A stretch of DNA of 8,200 nt, taken from Acidobacteriaceae bacterium (GTDB lineage: Bacteria > Acidobacteriota > Terriglobia > Terriglobales > Acidobacteriaceae). The notes under the pieces were generated by a model, which was not told where the DNA came from, did no database searches, and was given only the letters and a program-made list of their open reading frames with translations. The position numbers and the translations under genes were made by a program. Where the stretch lies: positions 5,120 to 13,319 of the forward strand of contig PMGP01000205.1 in assembly GCA_003156235.1 (NCBI GenBank), written 5' to 3'. Shown in pieces: positions 1-4,981 of this stretch (position 1 is the first letter of the stretch; each line of letters opens with the position of its first letter).

Positions 1-2
1 AA

Positions 3-110
3 CAGGCGCTTGACCGGGCGCGCAAAGTCAAAGAAGAAGGATCTCCCGCAATCGAGTCGGCAATTGAGCGGCTCGACCGATTGGAACAGGAAGTTTCGGC
101 ACTCGTTTAA
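3..110 (+). CDS. C-terminal fragment of an unidentified protein, 35 residues visible
   Basis: This frame enters from the left edge and stops at TAA 108-110. The visible tail is highly charged, with regularly spaced Leu, Ile, Glu and Arg, and reads as an amphipathic helix or short coiled coil ending in SALV. I do not recognise the family. The pattern of a loop (EEGSP) followed by an Ala/Glu/Leu-rich helix is loosely like the helical lid of some Hsp70/DnaK proteins, but that is only an impression. A second frame (from base 1, stopping near 144) is also open here. It is less convincing because its translation is Arg/Ser/His-rich and not helix-like. No clear terminator follows, only the 8-base palindrome ATGCGCAT at 119-126. 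Confidence 0.5.
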   Translation, partial: QALDRARKVKEEGSPAIESAIERLDRLEQEVSALV

Positions 111-211
111 TCCCATTCATGCGCATCCGGCTTTTGCAATTTAGTATGAGGAGAAACTAATCGAGCCGAAATAGACCGAAACTACGCTTCAATCAACTGC
201 GACGGCGGTCA

Positions 212-240
212 CAAACAGTCGAATACAGCGGTTCTATAAT
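212..240 (+). promoter_or_regulatory. Predicted promoter for the scaffold/GGGtGRT operon
   Basis: A perfect TATAAT lies at 235-240. With a 17-base spacer the -35 position reads CAAACA (212-217), which matches only the last three bases of TTGACA. Transcription would start near 247, giving a leader of about 88 bases before the ATG at 335. The expected start point lies within an 8-base palindrome, AAACGTTT (243-250), which could be an operator or chance. The rest of the 111-334 gap shows no gene. Confidence 0.5.
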
Positions 241-334
241 CAAAACGTTTGTCGAGCCGTTTTCGAGTCCGAGCGTTCTAACGCCGGAGGAAACGCAAGT
301 TCTTAACCCAACCAACAAAGGAGCGAAACTCCCG

Positions 335-1024
335 ATGCACACACATGAAATTGAACAGATGTGCGTAGTCGCCAAGGGCCCGAATCACGGCCCCGCGCCT
401 ATTCCACAAGAGGGCCGCTGGACCAAGGCCAAGGAAGTGAGCGACATTTTCGGTCTGACCCACGGCGTGGGTTGGTGCGCTCCACAACAAGGCGCCTGCA
501 AGCTCACCTTGAACGTGAAGAAGGGCATCATCGAGGAAGCGCTGATTGAAACAGTTGGCTGCTCCGGCATGACGCATTCCGCCGCCATGGCCGCGGAGAT
601 TCTTCCCGGCAAAACCATTCTGGAAGCATTGAACACCGACCTGGTTTGCGATGCGATCAACGTGGCGATGCGCGAGCTGTTTCTGCAGATCGTCTATGGC
701 CGCACGCAGACCGCGTTCTCTGAGGACGGACTGCCCATCGGCGCCGGACTGGAAGACCTGGGCAAAGGCTTGCGCAGCGTGACCGCGACCATGTACGGCA
801 CCAGTGAAAAGGGCGCGCGCTATCTCGAATTGGCGGAAGGTTACGTTACCGAACTCGCTCTGGACGCGGATAACGAGATTATCGGTTACAAGTTTGTCCG
901 CCTTGGACCCATGATGGACGCCATTGCAAACGGAGTGGATGCGCAGACCGCGCTGACCAAAGCTACCGGAACCTATGGCCGTTTTGCCGACGCCGTCAAA
1001 ACCATCAACCCCCGCAAGGAATAA
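335..1024 (+). CDS. Iron-sulfur cluster assembly scaffold-like protein (IscU/NifU N-terminal family)
   Basis: A 229-residue protein, longer than classical IscU (about 128 residues). Residues 40-105 carry the recognisable scaffold core. A Gly/Cys stretch (GWCAPQQGACKLTL, with C48 and C55) leads into a strand matching the IscU segment after its first ligand Cys. It is followed by VGCSGMTHSAAMA (C76), which matches the IscU GCGSAIASS loop, and then by the typical helix PGKTILEAL. C105 follows that helix, and C10 is near the N-terminus. By family knowledge such proteins hold nascent Fe-S clusters in the cytoplasm for transfer to apoproteins. The C-terminal ~110 residues are not part of classical IscU. 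The start is chosen by AAAGGAG at 317-323, 11 bases upstream. The stop is followed after 10 bases by the GGGtGRT gene, so the two are surely co-transcribed. No IscS, ferredoxin or HscA/B gene is visible nearby. The scaffold-family assignment is firm; the client is unknown. Confidence 0.85.
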   Translation: MHTHEIEQMCVVAKGPNHGPAPIPQEGRWTKAKEVSDIFGLTHGVGWCAPQQGACKLTLNVKKGIIEEALIETVGCSGMTHSAAMAAEILPGKTILEALNTDLVCDAINVAMRELFLQIVYGRTQTAFSEDGLPIGAGLEDLGKGLRSVTATMYGTSEKGARYLELAEGYVTELALDADNEIIGYKFVRLGPMMDAIANGVDAQTALTKATGTYGRFADAVKTINPRKE

Positions 1025-1034
1025 GGAGAAGATC

Positions 1035-2036
1035 ATGGCTTTATTTGAAGGATACGAAAGACGGATTGCGCAGATCGACTCCTATCTTGCCGCCGCCGGC
1101 ATTGAATCGCTTGAGAAAGCGGAGAAGATCTGCCTGGATAAGAATGTCGATGTGCGCAAGATCGTGAAGTCCATCCAGAATATTTCTTTTGATAACGCAG
1201 GCTGGGCTTATCTGATTGGCGCGGCGGTGGCCATCAAGAAGAAGCAAACCGTGGCTGCTGAAATCGCCGAGACGCTGGGCACCGGTTTGCAGGCATTCTG
1301 CATTCCCGGCTCGGTTGCCGATGATCGCAAAGTGGGCATTGGTCATGGCAATCTGGCCGCGATGCTGCTGCGCGAACAGACCGGCTGCTTTGCCTTTTGT
1401 GCCGGTCACGAATCGTTTGCAGCCGCCGAGGGCGCGATTGGCCTGGCGCGCTCCGCCAACAACGCGCGCAAGACGCCACTGCGCGTCGTTCTCAACGGCC
1501 TTGGTAAGGACGCGGCGCTGATTATCTCGCGCGTCAACGGATTCACCTACGTGCAAACGGAGTTCGACTACGCGACCAGCAAGCTGAATATCGTCCGCGA
1601 GAAGGCGTATTCCAAAGGAGAGCGCGCGGCTGTCCGCTGCTACGGTGCGGACGATGTGCGCGAAGGCGTTGCCATCATGCACCTTGAGCTGGTTGACGTG
1701 GCCATTACCGGCAACTCGACCAATCCCACCCGCTTCCAGCATCCGGTGATGGCAATTTACAAGAAGGAGCGGCTGCTCGACGGCAAGAAGTTTTTCTCGG
1801 TTGCTTCCGGCGGAGGTACGGGAAGAACGCTTCACCCCGATAACATGGGAGCGGGTCCGGCTTCCTATGGCATGACAGACACCATGGGCCGCATGCACTC
1901 CGATGCGCAGTTTGCCGGCTCATCGTCGGTGCCCGCGCACGTGGAGATGATGGGCTTGATCGGCATGGGCAATAACCCGATGGTTGGCGCATCCGTCGCT
2001 GTCGCTGTTGCCGTGGAAAGCGCAATGAAGCAGTAG
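1035..2036 (+). CDS. GGGtGRT-motif protein, conserved, function unknown
   Basis: A 333-residue soluble protein, recognised by the signature GGGTGRT at residues 259-265 (bases 1809-1829), which names its family. Other conspicuous segments are FCIPGS (C89), the Gly/His run GIGHGN (101-106), a Cys/His cluster CFAFCAGHES (C118, C122, H125), RCYGADDVREG (C202), and a small-residue-rich C-terminus (GMGNNPMVGASVAVAVA). The Cys and His residues could bind a metal or cluster, but no standard ligand motif is present. GGGTGRT is not a Walker A loop because it has no Lys. No signal peptide or membrane helix is seen. The ATG at 1035 is chosen over a longer upstream reading because AAGGAG (1023-1028) sits 6 bases before it, overlapping the stop of the scaffold gene. 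In family knowledge the GGGtGRT protein usually sits next to a scaffold-like gene, as here, which suggests a partner or client. The biochemical role is not known to me. Confidence 0.85.
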   Translation: MALFEGYERRIAQIDSYLAAAGIESLEKAEKICLDKNVDVRKIVKSIQNISFDNAGWAYLIGAAVAIKKKQTVAAEIAETLGTGLQAFCIPGSVADDRKVGIGHGNLAAMLLREQTGCFAFCAGHESFAAAEGAIGLARSANNARKTPLRVVLNGLGKDAALIISRVNGFTYVQTEFDYATSKLNIVREKAYSKGERAAVRCYGADDVREGVAIMHLELVDVAITGNSTNPTRFQHPVMAIYKKERLLDGKKFFSVASGGGTGRTLHPDNMGAGPASYGMTDTMGRMHSDAQFAGSSSVPAHVEMMGLIGMGNNPMVGASVAVAVAVESAMKQ

Positions 2037-2073
2037 CTGTCACCCACGGTCGCATTGCGGCGGATCACAAATG

Positions 2074-2122
2074 CAACTGCCGGCGTTCTGCTCAGCCATG
2101 GCTGAAGAGACACCGGCAGTTG
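2074..2122 (+). terminator. Strong nested hairpin downstream of the GGGtGRT gene, probable transcription end
   Basis: CAACTGCCGG (2074-2083) pairs perfectly with CCGGCAGTTG (2113-2122), a 10-bp stem. Inside the loop lies a perfect 14-base palindrome, TCAGCCATGGCTGA (2092-2105), which can form a second 5-bp stem with a CATG loop. It starts 37 bases after the stop of the GGGtGRT gene. The downstream tail is TGTGTGT, not a clean U-run, so it may stabilise the 3' end or work poorly as an intrinsic terminator. It could also halt read-through from the opposing tRNA. Confidence 0.45.
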
Positions 2123-2193
2123 TGTGTACGGCGAATGTCTGCGGCGAGCCTGCCCCGGAAATACTCGAGTTGCGCCGATTACCTGAAAAGGAG

Positions 2194-2270
2194 TGGTGGC
2201 GGGAGGCAGGATCGAACTGCCGACCTACGGGTTATGAATCCGTCGCTCTAACCATCTGAGCTACCCCGCC
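2194..2270 (-). tRNA. tRNA with CAT anticodon, probably elongator tRNA-Met
   Basis: On the minus strand a full 77-base cloverleaf can be folded with the 3' CCA encoded (2194-2196). The acceptor stem GGCGGGG pairs with TCCCGCC with one G-T pair. The D stem is GCTC/GAGC, the anticodon loop is TTCATAA, and the T arm is GGCAG-TTCGATC-CTGCC. The discriminator base is A. It is not an initiator: base 1 is paired (G1-C72) and the anticodon stem lacks the full GGG/CCC run. A tRNA-Ile read by lysidine-modified CAT is the alternative and cannot be excluded by eye. The last anticodon-stem pair is an A31 x C39 mismatch. The gene stands alone, antisense to nothing, between two plus-strand units. Confidence 0.95.
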
Positions 2271-2347
2271 GGAAGAGGCAAACCAAGCGCGGGCCGAGGA
2301 GGCCCTGCCGGGGAGGGCTCGGAATCCGCGCGCAACTCCCTCTACCG

Positions 2348-2376
2348 ATGATACGGGCGGCGCGAAGAGAGGTCAA
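2348..2376 (-). promoter_or_regulatory. Predicted sigma-70-type promoter of the tRNA gene
   Basis: Read on the minus strand, TTGACC (2371-2376) and TATCAT (2348-2353) are separated by exactly 17 bases, and each matches the consensus at five of six positions. Transcription would start near 2341, leaving a GC-rich leader of about 70 bases before the mature tRNA 5' end at 2270. It points toward the tRNA and away from the azoreductase gene. Confidence 0.65.
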
Positions 2377-2431
2377 CCCGATGCGCGGCCGGTGGGCGCA
2401 GAAGTTTTCTGAACCGCCGGATAGGGTTTCA

Positions 2432-2447
2432 CCATCTGTACAAATGG
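2432..2447. promoter_or_regulatory. 16-base near-palindrome upstream of the azoreductase, operator candidate
   Basis: CCATCTGTACAAATGG is symmetric around TGTACA except for one mismatched pair. It lies about 60 bases before the azoreductase start, where a repressor could act. No convincing plus-strand -10/-35 pair is seen around it, so the link to a promoter is unproven. Confidence 0.3.
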
Positions 2448-2506
2448 CAGGAAATTTATTTGAACATGCATCTTGCCGATCATCATCCCTGCGGAGAATT
2501 TCACTC

Positions 2507-3124
2507 ATGTCTACACTGCTGCACATTGACTCCAGCCCTCGATCCGCCTCGGCGTCAAGCCGGCTTGCCACCACCTTTGTCAATCGCTGGAAGAAGCAAA
2601 ATCCCTCCGGCACGGTCATCCACCACAACACCACCAACGAACAGGTGCCCTTCGTCGACGAACCCGCGCTCGCCGTCCTCTACGGCGGCCTTGCGCCCGC
2701 CACCGATGACCAGAAACATATCCTCGCCCTCTCCGAGCAATTCATCGAAGAGTTTCTCGCGGCAGACGTTCTCGTCTTGGGCGTTCCCATGTGGAATTTC
2801 GGTATTCCCGCCTCCCTCAAGGCCTGGATCGATCTCGTCTCCCGCCCTGGGCGCACCTTCAAGTACGTCGAGGGCGGCGGCGTTGCGCCTCTGGTCCCAG
2901 CCGGCAAAAAGGCCGTTGTCTTCCTGTCGAGCGGCGGCGCTTACCAGCCCGGGACTCCTTACGAAACCTATAACCAGGTCGATCCCTACCTGCGCACCAT
3001 CTTCGCCTTCTTCGCCATCGTCGACGTCACCTTCGTCCGCATCGAAAACCAGAACCGCTCGGGCGTCGCCCCAGCCGAGGGTCTGGCCGTAGCCGAAGCC
3101 CAGCTTGCCGCCCTCCTTGCCTAA
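2507..3124 (+). CDS. azoR: FMN-dependent NADH-azoreductase (AzoR-type flavodoxin-fold oxidoreductase)
   Basis: A 205-residue protein, close to the roughly 200 residues of E. coli AzoR. The N-terminus LLHIDSSPR and the following Ser-rich turn (residues 4-18) fit the FMN phosphate loop of this flavodoxin-like fold. PMWNFGIPASLKAWIDLVSR (94-113) is the hallmark FMN-binding segment, and SSGGAY (141-146) is the loop near the isoalloxazine ring. These enzymes reduce quinones and azo bonds with NADH through bound FMN in the cytoplasm, usually as dimers. Physiologically they act in quinone and electrophile detoxification. The start at 2507 is preceded by a GGAG (2493-2496), and the protein begins at the expected family position; a longer reading from 2348 would add 53 unconserved residues. 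Leu codons favour CTC, unlike the CTG preference of ahcY. The gene has its own terminator. Confidence 0.9.
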   Translation: MSTLLHIDSSPRSASASSRLATTFVNRWKKQNPSGTVIHHNTTNEQVPFVDEPALAVLYGGLAPATDDQKHILALSEQFIEEFLAADVLVLGVPMWNFGIPASLKAWIDLVSRPGRTFKYVEGGGVAPLVPAGKKAVVFLSSGGAYQPGTPYETYNQVDPYLRTIFAFFAIVDVTFVRIENQNRSGVAPAEGLAVAEAQLAALLA

Positions 3125-3143
3125 GCTTTTCCCCCTCCCCGCG

Positions 3144-3187
3144 CCCGCCACAGCCTCTTCCAACCAGGAGAAGCCGTGGCGGGTTTT
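3144..3187 (+). terminator. Intrinsic terminator after the azoreductase gene
   Basis: CCCGCCAC (3144-3151) pairs perfectly with GTGGCGGG (3176-3183) and is followed directly by TTTT (3184-3187) and a pyrimidine-rich tail. It begins 19 bases after the azoreductase stop and separates that gene from kdsB. Confidence 0.75.
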
Positions 3188-3212
3188 CTCGCCCCTCCCT
3201 GGTCTATTCGGC

Positions 3213-3218
3213 TAAACT
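3213..3218 (+). promoter_or_regulatory. Possible -10 element placed for a leaderless kdsB transcript
   Basis: TAAACT matches four of six -10 positions and ends 7 bases before the kdsB ATG, so the start codon itself would be the first transcribed base. No Shine-Dalgarno sequence lies between. No -35 match is found at the usual distance, which keeps this tentative. Confidence 0.3.
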
Positions 3219-3225
3219 CGTCTGC

Positions 3226-3960
3226 ATGAAGATTGCAGGCGTTATTCCCGCCCGTCTCGCCTCGACACGCCTTCCCCGCAAAGTTCTGCGTACCGTTGCC
3301 GGCCGGCCCATGGTCGAGTGGGTTTGGCGCGCGGCTCAGATGAGCGGGTTGATGGAGCCGGTTGTGGTGGCTACTGATTCGGAGGAAGTGGCCGCCGTTT
3401 GCCGCGAGCGCGGGATTCCCGTGGCGATGACTTCGGCAACCTGCCCCAGCGGGTCAGACAGAGTCAGGGAAGTGGCCCACCAGATCGACGCTGACATTTA
3501 TGTCAACATTCAAGGCGATGAGCCGACGCTGACCGCAGAGTTTTTCCCGCCGATGCTGGCGCTCTTTGACAGGCCGGAGGTCGAAGTTGCCACGCTGGCC
3601 GTCCGTTGCCCGACGGAGGAGTTCAATGACCCCAACGCCGTGAAGGTGGTCACGGCTCTGGATGGTCGCGCGCTTTACTTTTCGCGGGCGACTATACCGT
3701 ATGACCGCGACGGCGCCGGCTTCACCGGTTACCGCAAGCACCTGGGAATTTATGCCTATCGCAAGTCCGTGCTGGAGCGGTTTGCGGCGCTGCCTCCCAC
3801 GCCGCTGGAGCGGATCGAGCGGCTGGAGCAACTGCGGCTGCTGGAAAACGGGATTGCGATTTATGTGGCCGAGGCTCCGGGCGACACCATCGGCGTGGAC
3901 ACCGAGGCGGATTTGTTGCGAGCCGAGGCGGTGCTGATGGCGCGCGCGGGAAACCTCTGA
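3226..3960 (+). CDS. kdsB: 3-deoxy-manno-octulosonate cytidylyltransferase (CMP-KDO synthetase)
   Basis: A 244-residue cytoplasmic enzyme, matching the roughly 248 residues of E. coli KdsB. It activates KDO with CTP to CMP-KDO for transfer to lipid A, an essential LPS step. Visible motifs in order are the nucleotide-binding start IPARLASTRLPRK (7-19), the CTP/metal segment VNIQGDEP (93-100, with D98), NPNAVKVV-like NDPNAVKVV (134-142), YFSRATIPYDRD (151-162), KHLGIYAYR (171-179), LERIERLEQLRLLENG (194-209) and VDTEADL (224-230, with D225). The N-terminus starts exactly at the conserved first strand, so the ATG at 3226 is secure although no Shine-Dalgarno site precedes it. It ends 2 bases from the convergent stop of the membrane-protein gene. 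No kdsA, kdsC, lpxK or waaA neighbour is seen. Composition is high-GC: 43 of 60 bases over 3781-3840. Confidence 0.96.
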   Translation: MKIAGVIPARLASTRLPRKVLRTVAGRPMVEWVWRAAQMSGLMEPVVVATDSEEVAAVCRERGIPVAMTSATCPSGSDRVREVAHQIDADIYVNIQGDEPTLTAEFFPPMLALFDRPEVEVATLAVRCPTEEFNDPNAVKVVTALDGRALYFSRATIPYDRDGAGFTGYRKHLGIYAYRKSVLERFAALPPTPLERIERLEQLRLLENGIAIYVAEAPGDTIGVDTEADLLRAEAVLMARAGNL

Positions 3961-3962
3961 GG

Positions 3963-4841
3963 TTAATGGCAACTGGATTTTGTGTCTGGAGGCTCAATCT
4001 GTATTCGTTCAGATTCATGCACCAAAGACAGAGATTTGATCATCCACGCACCGTCTGATTTCTCCGCTACCAGTTCAAGATGTCCGCTTTCTCTCGATCC
4101 ATGCAAAGGTATGTTGAGGTTGGCATAGCCTTCGTTTATCCCTTCATTGATGTCCCCCGTGCTCATCCAACCTGTGGTAATGGGAACTCCAAGCGTGTTT
4201 GAGACACAATGAGAACTTTGCGCTTCCTTTATTGTCATAGTGTAGATTTCCGATGAATGAAACATGCTCTCGACGGCAAACATGAGAGAGCCTACCCATA
4301 AGCCAAATGACGCCACAATTGCGGCAGCAACCCAAACCTTACCCCACCTCGAGAGGCCAGGCGGCGGTTCTGTCGGCAAGTCGCCGTCGTGAATTGACTG
4401 CCACTCTCCAAAGGCAAAACACACACGAGGCCTCTTCAAATACCAGGCAATCCAGGCACAGAATACGGTTATGCCGATGATAGATGAGACAGCCACGGCC
4501 GCTTGTTTCACAAAAAATGGCAAAGCAAAGATGCTGATGACCGCGAGGAATCCCATTAGCGCCAACAGTGCTTTGCGAGCCCAATTCCTTAGCTTCCAAA
4601 GACCAAATCCTATGAATGCATAAGCTACATAGAACAGAAACCATATTGAAACGAATAGATACGACGTGATTCTGAGCCAGAATTCAGAATGAATCACCCC
4701 TGAAGCGATCTGTTGCCAAAGTAATGCTGTCCCGCCAGTAAATAAAATAACTGGAAAGAAAAGGGTTCCAAGGCAGCCTATCCATAGGAAAACGGCTGCT
4801 AGGATTGTGACGAAAACAGGTCTCTTATGTTTGAGTTTCAT
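3963..4841 (-). CDS. Multi-pass membrane protein with a Coa1-family C-terminal domain
   Basis: A 292-residue protein. The N-terminal two thirds hold about four hydrophobic helices (roughly 9-35, 56-80, 91-112, 115-135), and a fifth spans about 169-191. The soluble tail (about 198-283) resembles the cytochrome oxidase assembly protein 1 (Coa1) family: an EAQSSHCVSNTLG helix, PITTGWMSTGDI, a Gly-rich ANLNIPLHGSRESGHLEL strand pair, and a final GAWMIKSLSL strand. In bacteria such domains are usually uncharacterised membrane-anchored modules, and no oxidase genes are near, so a role in oxidase assembly should not be assumed. Composition stands out: sampled 60-base blocks contain 23-28 G+C against 43 in a block of kdsB, suggesting acquisition. 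The start is an ATG at 4841 with no Shine-Dalgarno site; TATTCT lies 10 bases before it. The stop faces that of kdsB across 2 bases. Confidence 0.75.
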   Translation of the reverse strand: MKLKHKRPVFVTILAAVFLWIGCLGTLFFPVILFTGGTALLWQQIASGVIHSEFWLRITSYLFVSIWFLFYVAYAFIGFGLWKLRNWARKALLALMGFLAVISIFALPFFVKQAAVAVSSIIGITVFCAWIAWYLKRPRVCFAFGEWQSIHDGDLPTEPPPGLSRWGKVWVAAAIVASFGLWVGSLMFAVESMFHSSEIYTMTIKEAQSSHCVSNTLGVPITTGWMSTGDINEGINEGYANLNIPLHGSRESGHLELVAEKSDGAWMIKSLSLVHESERIQIEPPDTKSSCH

Positions 4842-4924
4842 CTTGTGAGGCAGAATACACCAACCAGTTCAAATGACAAAGCCATTTTGCTCAAGGGCAT
4901 ATATCCGCCCCCAAAAAAATTCAG

Positions 4925-4936
4925 AATTGCGCGCAA
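4925..4936 (+). promoter_or_regulatory. Ada-box-like site overlapping a 10-base palindrome
   Basis: AAT (4925-4927), five bases, then GCAA (4933-4936) recalls the E. coli Ada operator with A box AAT and B box GCAA about six bases apart. The same bases contain the perfect palindrome TTGCGCGCAA (4927-4936), preceded by an A-run (4913-4919). It sits about 45 bases upstream of the HTH/methyltransferase gene. The consensus is recalled from memory and the spacing is one base short. Confidence 0.35.
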
Positions 4937-4948
4937 GAATCGGGTAGC

Positions 4949-4977
4949 CTGACGGGCCTCTGATCGGCGACCATAGT
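4949..4977 (+). promoter_or_regulatory. Possible promoter of the HTH/methyltransferase gene
   Basis: CTGACG (4949-4954) and CATAGT (4972-4977) are separated by exactly 17 bases, and each matches the consensus at four of six positions. The -10 ends only 4 bases before the ATG at 4982, so the mRNA would have almost no leader. The gene also lacks a Shine-Dalgarno site. Confidence 0.3.
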
Positions 4978-4981
4978 TTCC

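Noticed and set aside
1..144. Alternative open frame at the left edge ending near 144
   Set aside because: Its Arg/Ser/His-rich translation looks like a shadow; the frame ending at 110 gives a plausible charged helix.
975..1034. 20-residue upstream extension of the GGGtGRT protein
   Set aside because: It overlaps the end of the scaffold gene, and the ATG at 1035 has AAGGAG at good distance.
278..1036. Long minus-strand open frame opposite the scaffold gene
   Set aside because: Its translation is His/Gln/Arg-rich with no family features; the opposite strand has a recognisable protein with a ribosome site. The same reasoning removes the minus frames at 1041-1898 and 7099-7986.
1809..1829. GGGTGRT as a nucleotide-binding Walker A loop
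   Set aside because: Walker A needs GxxxxGK[S/T]; the Lys is replaced by Arg and the Gly spacing differs.
2194..2270. Initiator tRNA-Met
   Set aside because: The 1-72 position is a Watson-Crick pair and the anticodon stem lacks three consecutive G-C pairs at the loop.
2348..2506. N-terminal extension of the azoreductase by 53 residues
   Set aside because: The added residues are unlike the family, overlap the tRNA promoter, and the protein fold begins right after the ATG at 2507.
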